A stretch of DNA of 64,000 bases from Bauldia sp965232525. GTDB taxonomy: Bacteria > Pseudomonadota > Alphaproteobacteria > Rhizobiales > Kaistiaceae. The stretch lies in contig NZ_OZ246980.1 of NCBI RefSeq assembly GCF_965232525.1, positions 1,736,001 to 1,800,000 on the forward strand. The letters are read 5' to 3'. The number at the start of each line of letters is the position of its first letter. Position 1 is the first letter of the stretch. Of this stretch, positions 27,165 to 35,356 are shown in pieces. The position numbers were made by a program, and so were the translations under genes. The notes under the pieces were generated by a model. It was not told the DNA's origin and did not search any database. It worked only from the letters and a program-made list of their open reading frames with translations.

Positions 27165-27358
27165 GCGGTGATGGTTCCGCCAAGCGAATCGCACGGCGGA
27201 TGAAAAGGGAACACGGTGAGGCATACCCAAAAAAAGGGGCCGAGACCGTGGCTGCCCCCGCAACTGTGAGCGGCAGGCGAGACCCATGATGCCACTGGCC
27301 AGTTCCGGCCGGGAAGGCGGGTGTCGCCCCAACCGCGAGCCAGGAGACCTGCCATCGC
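27165..27358 (+). promoter_or_regulatory. Cobalamin (AdoCbl) riboswitch
   Basis: All classical elements occur in order: GATGGTTCC at the 5' side, AAAAGGGAACACGGTG, GCTGCCCCCGCAACTGTGAG (27251-27270), GCCACTGG, GGGAAGGCGG and the B12 box AGCCAGGAGACCTGCC at 27338-27353. It sits in the leader of the CbiM-like gene and would reduce its expression when cobalamin is abundant. About 70 bp of leader separates it from the Shine-Dalgarno site, room for a translation-blocking expression platform. Confidence 0.95.
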
Positions 27359-27426
27359 CGGCCGGCGCGTCATCGACGCGTCTCACATCAACTCTGCCGC
27401 ACGGTGGGTGCGGGAAGGAGGTCCAT

Positions 27427-28113
27427 ATGCATATCGAACCCGGCGTCGTCGTCGGCGCCAAGATCGTTTTGAGCTACGCGACGGCCGCGGCGTCGTTTGG
27501 CCTGACCGCCAAGATGGCGGTCGACACCATACGGCTAGACGGCGGCGTTGCGGCGCTACTCGGCCGCAGCGTGGCGGCAACCGCCTTGGTTTTCTGCTTC
27601 TTCGAGATTTTCCCGCATTTCCCGGTCGGCGTATCCGAAGTCCACTTCATCCTCGGCTCGACACTTTATCTCGTCCTCGGCGCCGGACCTGCGGCGGTCG
27701 GCTTGGCAGCAGGATTGCTGTTGCAAGGCCTTCTGTTCGCGCCGGCCGATCTGCCGCAATACGCGATTAACGTGACGACCCTGATCGTCCCGCTGTGGGC
27801 GATCAGTCTTCTGGCCAGGCGCATCATTCCCGCCCACACGCCGTATGTCGACGTCTCGTACCGCCAAGTGCTGGCACTGTCGGCCACCTATCAGGGCGGC
27901 GTGGTCGCTTGGGTGGCGTTCTGGGCATTCTATGGCAGCGGGTTTGGCGCCGAGAATCTCGCTTCGGTCGGTTCGTTCGGCGTTGCTTACCTCAGCGTGA
28001 TCATCCTGGAGCCGCTGGCCGATCTGGGTGTGCTGGCCGTGGCCAAGGCCACGGCGTCACGAAGCTCGAGCCCTTGGGTCTACAACCGCCTCCACCACCC
28101 GGCGACGACGTAG
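27427..28113 (+). CDS. CbiM-like cobalt ECF transporter substrate-binding membrane protein
   Basis: 228 residues starting MHIEPGVVVGAKIVLSYATA after AGGAGGT. The N-terminal Met-His pair followed by hydrophobic segments is characteristic of CbiM, in which the N-terminal amine and His2 bind Co(II). About six membrane segments follow. An upstream in-frame start would lie inside the riboswitch and is rejected. No cbiN, cbiQ or cbiO follows, so it is an orphan S component that would need another ECF module or work alone. The riboswitch supports a role in cobalt supply for B12. Confidence 0.88.
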   Translation: MHIEPGVVVGAKIVLSYATAAASFGLTAKMAVDTIRLDGGVAALLGRSVAATALVFCFFEIFPHFPVGVSEVHFILGSTLYLVLGAGPAAVGLAAGLLLQGLLFAPADLPQYAINVTTLIVPLWAISLLARRIIPAHTPYVDVSYRQVLALSATYQGGVVAWVAFWAFYGSGFGAENLASVGSFGVAYLSVIILEPLADLGVLAVAKATASRSSSPWVYNRLHHPATT

Positions 28114-28115
28114 CA

Positions 28116-28153
28116 ACGGGCGGCCCCGGCCCTGGCACCGGGCCGCGGCCCGT
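28116..28153. terminator. GC-rich hairpin between convergent genes
   Basis: ACGGGC...GGCCC pairs with GGGCCGCGGCCCGT with a few bulges, centred between the CbiM-like stop and the stop of the convergent GyrI-like gene. No T-run is visible; a bidirectional terminator is likely. Confidence 0.45.
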
Positions 28154-28168
28154 TCGTTCCTCTGCGGC

Positions 28169-28633
28169 CTACTTCAGACTGGCGATGATATCCGTCCTGA
28201 GTTGATCCTCCGGCGTGTCGGCTGGATCGTTGACGTAGGCTTCCCAAGTCGGTGGCGCGATTTCGAGTTTATTGGCCTCGACATAGGTCATCAGGGACTC
28301 ATAGCATTTGCCCAAATCCCGATACGGACCGACGTGGGTGAAGGCGAGGGCCTTGGTTGCCGGGGTGATGTCGGCCTTGATATCGCCATCCGCTTTGGTG
28401 GCGTCGGTCGCGGAGACTGGGATGGCCGCACGGAAGGTCATCTCGTTCGGATCGTAGTTGTAGTAGACCGACATCGGTACACCGGTCGGCGCAATCCCCC
28501 TGTTCTCGAAGAAATCCATCAGGCGGCGGAAGGCACGGCCCATCGCCAAGCTGACGGCCTGCGGGTCACGGCCCGATACGCCATCCACGTAAAGATATGG
28601 CATCTCCTCTGTTTCAACGTGCTTGAATTCCAT
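28169..28633 (-). CDS. GyrI-like effector-binding domain protein
   Basis: 154 residues from ATG 28633 (MEFKHVETEEMPYLYV). The pattern fits stand-alone GyrI/AraC-type ligand-binding domains: GRAFRRLMDFFENRGIAPTGVPMSVYYNYDP, AFTHVGPYRDLGKCYESLMTYVEANKLEIAPPTWEAYVNDPADTPEDQLRTDI. Such domains bind small hydrophobic or cationic compounds; some hydrolyse reactive esters. No DNA-binding domain is present. It is divergent from the SDR operon, so it could respond to a metabolite of that pathway, but nothing shows this directly. Confidence 0.85.
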   Translation of the reverse strand: MEFKHVETEEMPYLYVDGVSGRDPQAVSLAMGRAFRRLMDFFENRGIAPTGVPMSVYYNYDPNEMTFRAAIPVSATDATKADGDIKADITPATKALAFTHVGPYRDLGKCYESLMTYVEANKLEIAPPTWEAYVNDPADTPEDQLRTDIIASLK

Positions 28634-28781
28634 TAGGTGCGGTCTCCGTTTCTCTTTGGGACAGGATCGGCTACGAACGGGGCGGGGCGCTTTGACGAGT
28701 GTCAACCGCATGTTGGGCATGGCTGGCAATGGCATCCTGCCAGGGACCCGAGGTCTGCGCTACGGGTGGGGAGGACGTTGA

Positions 28782-29549
28782 ATGGGTGATCGCAGAGTCG
28801 CGCTCGTTACGGGCGGACGGCGAGGTATTGGGCGCGGCATAGCCTGCGCGCTGGCGGAGGCCGGGTTCGACGTTGTCGTCAACGACATCGTCGCGGATTC
28901 CGAGGTCGATACGACGCTCGCGACGATCTCCAAACTCGGCGCGTCCGGCGTGTTTGCCGAGGCCGATATTACCGATCTCTCCACCCACGAATCGTTGATC
29001 GATGGCGTCTACGCTGCCTTCGGGCGTTTCGATTGCCTGGTCAACAATGCCGGTGTCATGGCGGTTCGCGGCGATCTGCTCGAGGGGGCACCGGAAGACT
29101 TCGACCGGGTCATGGCCATCAACCTGCGTGCGCCTTTCTTTCTGACCCAGGCGACCGGCCGCAGGATGCTCGCCGAGGACGACAAGCGCGATGGCCGTTC
29201 GATCGTCACCATCAGCTCGGTCAACGCAGTGATGGTGTCGCCGGAGAAGAACGCCTACTGCATCTCGAAGAGCGCGTTGCCAATGATGACCCAGATGTTC
29301 GCCATGCGGCTCGGCGAGCATGGCATCGCCTGCTACGAAGTCCGCCCTGGTTTCATCAAGACCGATATCAATATCGCCGTGCGCGACGTTTTCTCCGCGC
29401 GGATCGAGGCTGGTGAAACCCACATCCGCCGATGGGGAGAGACGGAAGATGTTGGCCGTGCCGTCGCCAGCCTCGCCGCCGGCGCGCTGCCCTACACGAC
29501 CGGACACGCCGTCTATGTCGACGGCGGCCTCGGGCTGCATCGGCTATGA
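28782..29549 (+). CDS. SDR-family oxidoreductase (3-ketoacyl-ACP-reductase-like)
   Basis: 255 residues, normal for a classical SDR. TGGRRGIGRG is the NAD(P) glycine motif, NNAG follows, Ser lies in ITISSVNA and the catalytic YCISK gives Tyr and Lys. The C-terminus GHAVYVDGGLGLHRL is typical. GGGGAGG precedes ATG 28782. It opens a compact catabolic run with a second SDR, a CRYL1-like dehydrogenase and BKACE, and would oxidise or reduce a hydroxyl of the same substrate chain. Confidence 0.92.
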   Translation: MGDRRVALVTGGRRGIGRGIACALAEAGFDVVVNDIVADSEVDTTLATISKLGASGVFAEADITDLSTHESLIDGVYAAFGRFDCLVNNAGVMAVRGDLLEGAPEDFDRVMAINLRAPFFLTQATGRRMLAEDDKRDGRSIVTISSVNAVMVSPEKNAYCISKSALPMMTQMFAMRLGEHGIACYEVRPGFIKTDINIAVRDVFSARIEAGETHIRRWGETEDVGRAVASLAAGALPYTTGHAVYVDGGLGLHRL

Positions 29550-29574
29550 CGTCCACCGTCGGCGAGACACAACG

Positions 29575-30369
29575 GTGATCAACAGCGTTTCGGACCTCGC
29601 CGCTGGTCTGGCGGGCCAACGGGTGGTCGTCACCGCTGGCGCCAGCGGGATCGGTCGCGCAATCGCTGCGCGGCTGCTCGCTTGCGACGCGCGGATTCTC
29701 GTCTGCGACATCGACGACGCGGCACTGTCGACGGTCCGACAGGACCTCCCTGGTGTGGTGGCCGTGAAGACCGATGTTGCCGACGACGCGGATGTCGATC
29801 GACTTTTCGAGGCGGCGGACAGCACCCTGGGCGGCCTCGATGCCCTGATTAACAACGCCGGCATCGCTGGCCCGACTGGCGGTGTCGAGGTCATCGATCC
29901 GGCGGATTGGCGCCGCTGCCTCGACGTGTGCCTGACCGGTCAGTTTCTATGCGCTCGCCGTGCGGTGCCGATGTTGCGACAGGCTGGCGGCGGATCGATT
30001 GTCAACATGTCGTCGGCGGCGGGTCGTCACGGCTATGCATTCCGAACGCCTTACAGTGCCGCCAAGTTCGGCGTGATCGGCCTGACGCAAAGCCTGGCCA
30101 AGGAACTCGGTCCGGACAACATCCGCGTCAACGCGATCCTGCCTGGTGTCGTCGAGGGGCCGCGGATGGCGGGCGTGATCCGCGATCGCGCGGCGCAGCT
30201 CCGCATCCCCGTCGCCGAAATGGAACATCAGTACCTTGCCAAGGTCTCGCTTCGTCGCATGGTCAGCCCGGATGACGTAGCGGCGATGATTGCGTTTCTC
30301 CTCTCCGACGCTGGTGCCAACATTTCCGGTCAGTCGATTGGCGTCGACGGCAACGTGGAGGCGCTGTGA
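29575..30369 (+). CDS. SDR-family oxidoreductase
   Basis: 264 residues from GTG 29575 (MINSVSDLAAGLAGQRVVV). TAGASGIGRA is the cofactor loop, NNAGIAGPTG, NMSSAAGR and YSAAK complete the SDR motifs, and the C-terminus SIGVDGNVEAL fits. The in-frame region upstream of the GTG overlaps the previous gene and is rejected. The stop abuts the next ATG with no gap, so the genes are translationally coupled. Confidence 0.9.
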   Translation: MINSVSDLAAGLAGQRVVVTAGASGIGRAIAARLLACDARILVCDIDDAALSTVRQDLPGVVAVKTDVADDADVDRLFEAADSTLGGLDALINNAGIAGPTGGVEVIDPADWRRCLDVCLTGQFLCARRAVPMLRQAGGGSIVNMSSAAGRHGYAFRTPYSAAKFGVIGLTQSLAKELGPDNIRVNAILPGVVEGPRMAGVIRDRAAQLRIPVAEMEHQYLAKVSLRRMVSPDDVAAMIAFLLSDAGANISGQSIGVDGNVEAL

Positions 30370-31317
30370 ATGGTCAAGGTTGCTGTCATTGGTTGTGGTC
30401 TTGTCGGTCGAGCGTGGGCGATCGCCTTTGCACGCGCCGGCCACCAGGTAGCGCTCTGGGACGGCGTCAGCGAAGCGCCGGCCAACGCCATCGCGTTCAT
30501 CCGAGCCGTCCTTCCGGACCTTCAGACAAACGACCTGCTCGGCGGTCGCGAACCGGACGCGGTTATCGACGCCATCCATGTCGCCGATAGCCTTGGCGAG
30601 GCTTTGGCCGATGCGACGCATGTTCAGGAAAACGTGCCGGAGGACCTTGCCGTCAAGCAGGCAATGTTCGCCGAACTGGACGCAGCAGCGCCAGCGGACG
30701 CGGTGATCGCCAGTTCGACCTCCGCGCTGTTGCCATCGTTGTTCACGGAGGGCCTCGCCGGGCGAGCGCGGTGCCTGGTCGCCCACCCGCTCAATCCGCC
30801 CTACCTGATCCCGGCGGTGGAGGTCGTGCCCGCGCCGTGGACAGCGCCGCACGTCGTGACCCGGACCGCCGATTTTCTCGCCGCTTGTGGCCAGGCGCCG
30901 ATTGTGATGAAGCGCGAACTCGACGGCTTCATCATGAACCGGCTGCAAGGCGCGCTGCTCGAGGAGGCGTTCCGGCTGGTTGCCGAGGGACATGCATCAG
31001 CCGAGGACGTCGACGTGGGCTTACGCGACGGTCTGGCGCTCCGATGGTCGTTCATGGGGCCGTTCGAAACCATCGATCTGAACGCGCCAGGCGGCGTGCG
31101 CGACTACGTGACCCGTTATCAGAGCATCTACGAGAACATCTTCGAACAGACCCGACATCGGGTCGACTGGACCGGCCCGGTGGTGGACTCGGTTGAACGC
31201 GATCGTCGAGCCCGGCTGCTCCAAGCAGATTTGACCAAGCGTCATAGGTGGCGTGACCGTCGGCTCATGGCGCTCGCCGCACACAAGCGCCGGGCGGCCA
31301 AGGACATCGGGGAATAA
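30370..31317 (+). CDS. 3-hydroxyacyl-CoA-dehydrogenase-family enzyme (L-gulonate 3-dehydrogenase/lambda-crystallin type)
   Basis: 315 residues. A Rossmann start (VAVIGCGLVGRAWAIAFARAGH) is followed by SSTSAL and the conserved AHPLNPPYLIPAVEVVPAP with the catalytic His, then FIMNRLQGALLEEAFRLV. The lambda-crystallin subgroup oxidises the 3-hydroxyl of free hydroxy acids such as L-gulonate or L-carnitine rather than CoA esters. The product would be a beta-keto acid, exactly the substrate class of the BKACE enzyme encoded 11 bp downstream. That pairing supports a 3-hydroxy-acid catabolic route; the compound is unknown. Confidence 0.88.
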   Translation: MVKVAVIGCGLVGRAWAIAFARAGHQVALWDGVSEAPANAIAFIRAVLPDLQTNDLLGGREPDAVIDAIHVADSLGEALADATHVQENVPEDLAVKQAMFAELDAAAPADAVIASSTSALLPSLFTEGLAGRARCLVAHPLNPPYLIPAVEVVPAPWTAPHVVTRTADFLAACGQAPIVMKRELDGFIMNRLQGALLEEAFRLVAEGHASAEDVDVGLRDGLALRWSFMGPFETIDLNAPGGVRDYVTRYQSIYENIFEQTRHRVDWTGPVVDSVERDRRARLLQADLTKRHRWRDRRLMALAAHKRRAAKDIGE

Positions 31318-31328
31318 GGAGCGTGCGT

Positions 31329-32261
31329 ATGGCCGTCGACGGCAAGGTCATCATCACCTGCGCGATCACCGGGGCGATCCATACCCCGACAATGTCGCCG
31401 CACCTGCCGATCACGCCGGACGAGATCACCCGCGAGGCGATTGCGGCCGCGGAGGCCGGCGCCGCGATCCTCCATCTTCACGCACGCGACCCCGAAACCG
31501 GCAAGCCCGACCAGACCCCGGAAGCCTTCGCCCGCTTTCTTCCGCGCATCAAGCAGGGCACAAACGCGGCGATCAACATCACCACCGGCGGCAGCCCGTT
31601 CATGAAGGTCGACGAGCGGGTGCGCCCGGCCGCGCAGTTCAAACCCGAGGTCGCCTCTCTCAACATGGGGTCGATGAACTTCGGTCTGTTCCATCTCGCC
31701 GACCGCTATTCGGAGTACGAATTCGACTGGGAGAAGCCGCAGCTCGAAGCGACCCGTGACCTTGTTTTCCGTAATACATTCAATGATATCGAGTACATTC
31801 TTGAGACCTGCTACGACAACGGCACCCGTTTTGAGTTCGAGTGCTACGACATCTCTCATCTCTACAATCTCAACCACTTCGTCGAGCGTGGACTGGTGAA
31901 GCCGCCATACTTCATCCAGTCAGTGTTCGGCCTGCTCGGCGGCATCGGTCCGCATCCGGAAGACGTAGCGCACATGAAGCGGACCGCCGATCGCCTATTC
32001 GGCGATGACTATCAGTGGTCGGTGCTCGGCGCCGGCTCTTCGCAACTGCGGATCGCCGCTCAGGCCGCCGCGTTGGGCGGCAACGTTCGTGTCGGACTGG
32101 AGGACAGTCTGTGGGCCGGCAAAGGCAACCTCGCCACCACCAACGCCGAGCAGGTGACGCTTGCCCGCAAGATCATCGAAGGCCTCGGCATGCAGGTCGC
32201 CACGCCGGACGAGGCGCGGGCCATCCTGTCGCTGAAGGGCGGCGATAAGGTCGCGTTTTAG
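31329..32261 (+). CDS. Beta-keto acid cleavage enzyme (BKACE, DUF849)
   Basis: 310 residues from ATG 31329, seven bases after AAGGAG; a GTG six bases earlier lacks spacing. The family core is plain: IITCAITGAIHTP, zinc-binding ILHLHARDP (His49, His51), NITTGGSP, SLNMGSMNFG and GNVRVGLEDSLW. BKACE enzymes react a beta-keto acid with acetyl-CoA to give acetoacetate and a CoA ester. Together with the CRYL1-like dehydrogenase it suggests oxidation then cleavage, as in carnitine breakdown (3-dehydrocarnitine), though other substrates fit equally well. Confidence 0.93.
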   Translation: MAVDGKVIITCAITGAIHTPTMSPHLPITPDEITREAIAAAEAGAAILHLHARDPETGKPDQTPEAFARFLPRIKQGTNAAINITTGGSPFMKVDERVRPAAQFKPEVASLNMGSMNFGLFHLADRYSEYEFDWEKPQLEATRDLVFRNTFNDIEYILETCYDNGTRFEFECYDISHLYNLNHFVERGLVKPPYFIQSVFGLLGGIGPHPEDVAHMKRTADRLFGDDYQWSVLGAGSSQLRIAAQAAALGGNVRVGLEDSLWAGKGNLATTNAEQVTLARKIIEGLGMQVATPDEARAILSLKGGDKVAF

Positions 32262-32298
32262 GTACTCGTGTCATCTTCAGCTCGTGAGCGGTGAAGTG

Positions 32299-33006
32299 AT
32301 GAACAATGCGCGGGTCGCGCTCTATTTCACGCCGCCACCGGATCATCCGCTCGTTGTCGCGGCTGCGGCGTGGCTCGGTCGCGACGCTTTCGGACGGCGT
32401 GCGTTGCCGCGCGGTTCCGTCGATGGTCTTGGCGATGGGGAGGTCGATGACCTTACCGCGGCGCCGCGCCGCTATGGTTTTCATGCGACGCTGAAGCCGC
32501 CGTTCCGGTTCGCCGCTGGCGAAAGTCCTGACAGCCTGCACCGGGCGCTGACGGCGTTTGCCGTCCCACGTCCGGCGATCACGATCCCCGCGCTCGCGTT
32601 GTCGCGGATTGGGCCGTTCTTTGCGCTGACGCCAGCGGACGATAGTGCTGAGGTGGATGCCTTGGCCGCTGACGTCGTCAGGGTGTTCGAGCCGTTCCGG
32701 GCGGCGATGACGTCCGAGGAGATCGCGCGTCGTCGGCCAGAGCGCCTCTCCGCGCGTCAACGGACATATCTTGAGACGTGGGGCTACCCGTACGTCTTCG
32801 ACGAATTCCGGTTCCACATGACATTGACCGGACCGGTGCCTGTAGAGCACCGGGACCTTCTCCATGCGGCACTCGGGCAGCGTTTCGCCGCCTTCCTCGG
32901 TCAGCCACTCGCAATCGACGCGTTGGCCCTTTTCGTCGAGCCACACCCGCCGGGCGATTTTGTCGTCGACGCGCGATATGCCCTTACGCCGGGCGCCGCA
33001 GGATAA
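32299..33006 (+). CDS. DUF1045 2H-phosphoesterase-superfamily protein
   Basis: 235 residues (ATG 32299; an earlier GTG at 32284 is possible). VALYFTPPPDHPLVVAAAAWLGRDAFG is the family opening. Two HxTx motifs, HATLKPPF near residue 62 and HMTLTGPV near 175, are the catalytic hallmark of 2H phosphoesterases. DUF1045 genes usually accompany phosphonate (phn) operons, but no other phn gene is here. It is convergent with the orphan ATPase gene at a 4 bp gap. It may hydrolyse a cyclic phosphate of a sugar. Confidence 0.85.
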   Translation: MNNARVALYFTPPPDHPLVVAAAAWLGRDAFGRRALPRGSVDGLGDGEVDDLTAAPRRYGFHATLKPPFRFAAGESPDSLHRALTAFAVPRPAITIPALALSRIGPFFALTPADDSAEVDALAADVVRVFEPFRAAMTSEEIARRRPERLSARQRTYLETWGYPYVFDEFRFHMTLTGPVPVEHRDLLHAALGQRFAAFLGQPLAIDALALFVEPHPPGDFVVDARYALTPGAAG

Positions 33007-33010
33007 TCGG

Positions 33011-34078
33011 CTACTGGTGAAGCCGGGCGCCGGTTTCCCCGTCGAACAGGTGGATGAGCGACGGGTCGGCGGTCAGGTGAAGCGTTTCGCCGGGGTTGAC
33101 CCGCACGCGCTCCCGGAACACGCCGACAAGGTCGTGACCACCGAGCTTCATGAACACCTGGGTTTCCGAGCCGGTTGGTTCGACCACCTGGACCTGCGCC
33201 GGGAAACCGTCGTCGGCGAGCACCAGATGCTCCGGACGCACGCCGAACGTGGTAGCCCGGCTGCTCATAGCCTCCGGCAGAGACGGTGCCGGCAGTTCGA
33301 TACCCTCTTCGGCGACGAAGATGGGTTTGCCGTCGGTGCCCATGTGGCCCTCGATGATGTTCATCGCCGGTGAACCGATGAAGCCGGCGACAAATAGGTT
33401 GGCCGGGCGATCGTAGAGATCGAGCGGCGACCCGATCTGCTCGACCACGCCATCGCGCAGAACCACAATCTTGTCGGCCATGGTCATGGCTTCGATCTGG
33501 TCATGGGTGACGTAGATGGTCGTTGTCTTGAGGCGTTGGTGGAGTTCCTTGATCTCCGTCCGCATTTGGACGCGCAGCTTGGCGTCGAGATTGGACAGCG
33601 GTTCGTCGAACAGGAACACCTGCGGATCCCGCACGATGGCCCGTCCCATCGCCACGCGCTGGCGCTGGCCACCGGACAATTGCTTGGGCAGGCGATCAAG
33701 CAATTCTTCAAGGCCGAGAATCGACGCCGCCTGGTGGACCTTCTGATCGATGACGTCCTTGCTTTCGCGCCGTAGCTTCAGCGAAAAGCCCATGTTCTTG
33801 GCGACCGTCATATGCGGGTAGAGCGCATAATTCTGGAACACCATCGCGATGTCGCGATCTTTGGGGCGCAGGTCGTTGACCACTCGGCTACCGATGCCGA
33901 TCTCACCGCCCGTGATCTCTTCGAGCCCGGCGATCATCCTGAGCAAGGTCGACTTGCCACAGCCCGACGGGCCAACGAGGACAACGAACTCGCCGTCACC
34001 GATTTCGACGTTCACACCGTGGATAACTTCCACGGAGCCATACGACTTATAGACGTCGCGGACCGAGACTCCGGCCAT
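33011..34078 (-). CDS. Carbohydrate ABC transporter ATPase (UgpC/MsmX type), orphan
   Basis: 355 residues from ATG 34078 (MAGVSVRDVYKSYGSVEV) after GAAGGGAGAG. Walker A GPSGCGKST (36-44), LSGGQRQRVAMGRA, FLFDEPLSNLDAKLR and a TOBE-type C-terminus (GVRPEHLV, HLFDGETGARL) are complete. No permease or binding protein adjoins it, so it may energise an incomplete importer elsewhere, including the MalFG-type system, as MsmX-type ATPases do. The upstream spacer (34079-34362) contains two TATGATA half-sites and nothing else clear. Confidence 0.92.
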   Translation of the reverse strand: MAGVSVRDVYKSYGSVEVIHGVNVEIGDGEFVVLVGPSGCGKSTLLRMIAGLEEITGGEIGIGSRVVNDLRPKDRDIAMVFQNYALYPHMTVAKNMGFSLKLRRESKDVIDQKVHQAASILGLEELLDRLPKQLSGGQRQRVAMGRAIVRDPQVFLFDEPLSNLDAKLRVQMRTEIKELHQRLKTTTIYVTHDQIEAMTMADKIVVLRDGVVEQIGSPLDLYDRPANLFVAGFIGSPAMNIIEGHMGTDGKPIFVAEEGIELPAPSLPEAMSSRATTFGVRPEHLVLADDGFPAQVQVVEPTGSETQVFMKLGGHDLVGVFRERVRVNPGETLHLTADPSLIHLFDGETGARLHQ

Positions 34079-34362
34079 GTTCGCTCTCTCCCTTCGCCCG
34101 GTCGCTGCCCGGGTCTCCCGGCGTGTACCGCCCAATGCCAGACACTTGGCACGCCAATTGTCGCCTAAACATATGATATCGCCCAGTTGTGGCGGTCAGG
34201 CAAGAGGCATCGCCGGTCAATCGTATGATAAGTGATTAATGACGAGCGGTCGAAACGGACCGATTCGGCCTTGCGGCGAGCGCGCGCGACAACTGGAAAC
34301 ACCATCGCTGGTGGGCGCTTCTGCTACTATCACCCCAGCATGGAAACAGGGGATCTCGACTT

Positions 34363-34677
34363 ATGATTCGCGTATCGGTTTTGGTCTTTGCCCTCGCGAC
34401 GGGCGTCGGCGGCGCGCACGCCCTCGAACCCAACGAACAGCGGGGGTTCACCTTCGTCGACACCAACTGCTCCATGTGCCATGCCGTCGGCCGCTTCGGC
34501 GACAGCCCGCTGGGAATTGCGCCGCCTTTCCGCACCCTGCATGAGCGCTACCCGGTCGAAACGTTGCAGGAAGCATTGGCAGAGGGGATCATCACCGGTC
34601 ACCCGTCGATGCCGGTCTTCGTCCTGGAGGTCGATCAGGTCGACGATGTTATCGCCTACCTGAAGACGCTCGAATAG
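34363..34677 (+). CDS. Small periplasmic c-type cytochrome
   Basis: 104 residues. Signal peptide to about GGAHA, then the haem site CSMCH (Cys36, Cys39, His40) and a likely axial Met83 in HPSMPVF, followed by the class I C-terminal helix VDDVIAYLKTLE. An electron carrier in the periplasm. It is followed at 13 bp by a hemerythrin-like gene, so an oxygen or NO-related redox role is conceivable. Confidence 0.92.
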   Translation: MIRVSVLVFALATGVGGAHALEPNEQRGFTFVDTNCSMCHAVGRFGDSPLGIAPPFRTLHERYPVETLQEALAEGIITGHPSMPVFVLEVDQVDDVIAYLKTLE

Positions 34678-34690
34678 ACAGCGCAGTCAA

Positions 34691-35290
34691 ATGAGCGAAG
34701 GCGCCGGCGCTGAGGGGTCGCTCGATCTGGATACGCGCCTCGGCTGGCCGCGCGACCTGTTGTGGCTGTTCGATCGGTATCCCCGGGCCGTCTGGCCGAG
34801 CCATGCCAACCTCGGCGAGATGACGCGCTTCTGGCTGTCGGTGCACGAGCAGTTTCGCCAGCTTGGAATGGCGTTGACCAAAGCCAATGCGGACTTGCGC
34901 GAAGGCACCTTGTCCCCGGCCGACTATCGCCTCTGGTATCCACGGCGGCTGAACCGGTTCCTCGGTGGTCTCGAAAGCCACCACACCATCGAGGACGTTC
35001 AGTTCTTTCCATTGCTGGGCGGAATAGAAACGCGACTTCGCCGCGGTTTCGATGTTCTCGAGGGAGACCATGGGGCGATCCATGGCGCGATGACGACGGC
35101 GTTCGAGTCAGCGGAAGTGTTGCTGCGCGCGGCGGAGACCGACGATGCCGCGTTGAGTCGATTTGCCGAGGGCCATGCCACCGACGGAGATCGCTTGCTG
35201 CGTCTTCTCGACCGTCATCTTGAAGACGAAGAGGATTTGATCGTTCCGATCATCCTCGATCGCGGCGAGCAGGCGATGGGGTTCGGTTGA
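34691..35290 (+). CDS. Hemerythrin HHE-domain protein
   Basis: 199 residues. His and acid ligands typical of the four-helix di-iron fold occur in order: WPSHANLGEM, SVHEQFRQL, LESHHTIEDVQFFP, LEGDHGAIHGAM and DRHLEDEEDLIVP. No signal peptide. It may bind O2 or NO, or sense iron. The ATG lies 13 bp after the cytochrome stop, suggesting a two-gene operon. Confidence 0.9.
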   Translation: MSEGAGAEGSLDLDTRLGWPRDLLWLFDRYPRAVWPSHANLGEMTRFWLSVHEQFRQLGMALTKANADLREGTLSPADYRLWYPRRLNRFLGGLESHHTIEDVQFFPLLGGIETRLRRGFDVLEGDHGAIHGAMTTAFESAEVLLRAAETDDAALSRFAEGHATDGDRLLRLLDRHLEDEEDLIVPIILDRGEQAMGFG

Positions 35291-35356
35291 GACTGGCCGT
35301 TCGCGGTAACCACACCCATATGACGGACCACTCTTGATTGCACCTGCGAGGAGGCT

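Noticed and set aside
27286..27426. Earlier start for the CbiM-like gene
   Set aside because: It would lie inside the cobalamin riboswitch; ATG 27427 has AGGAGGT and gives the MH start expected of CbiM.
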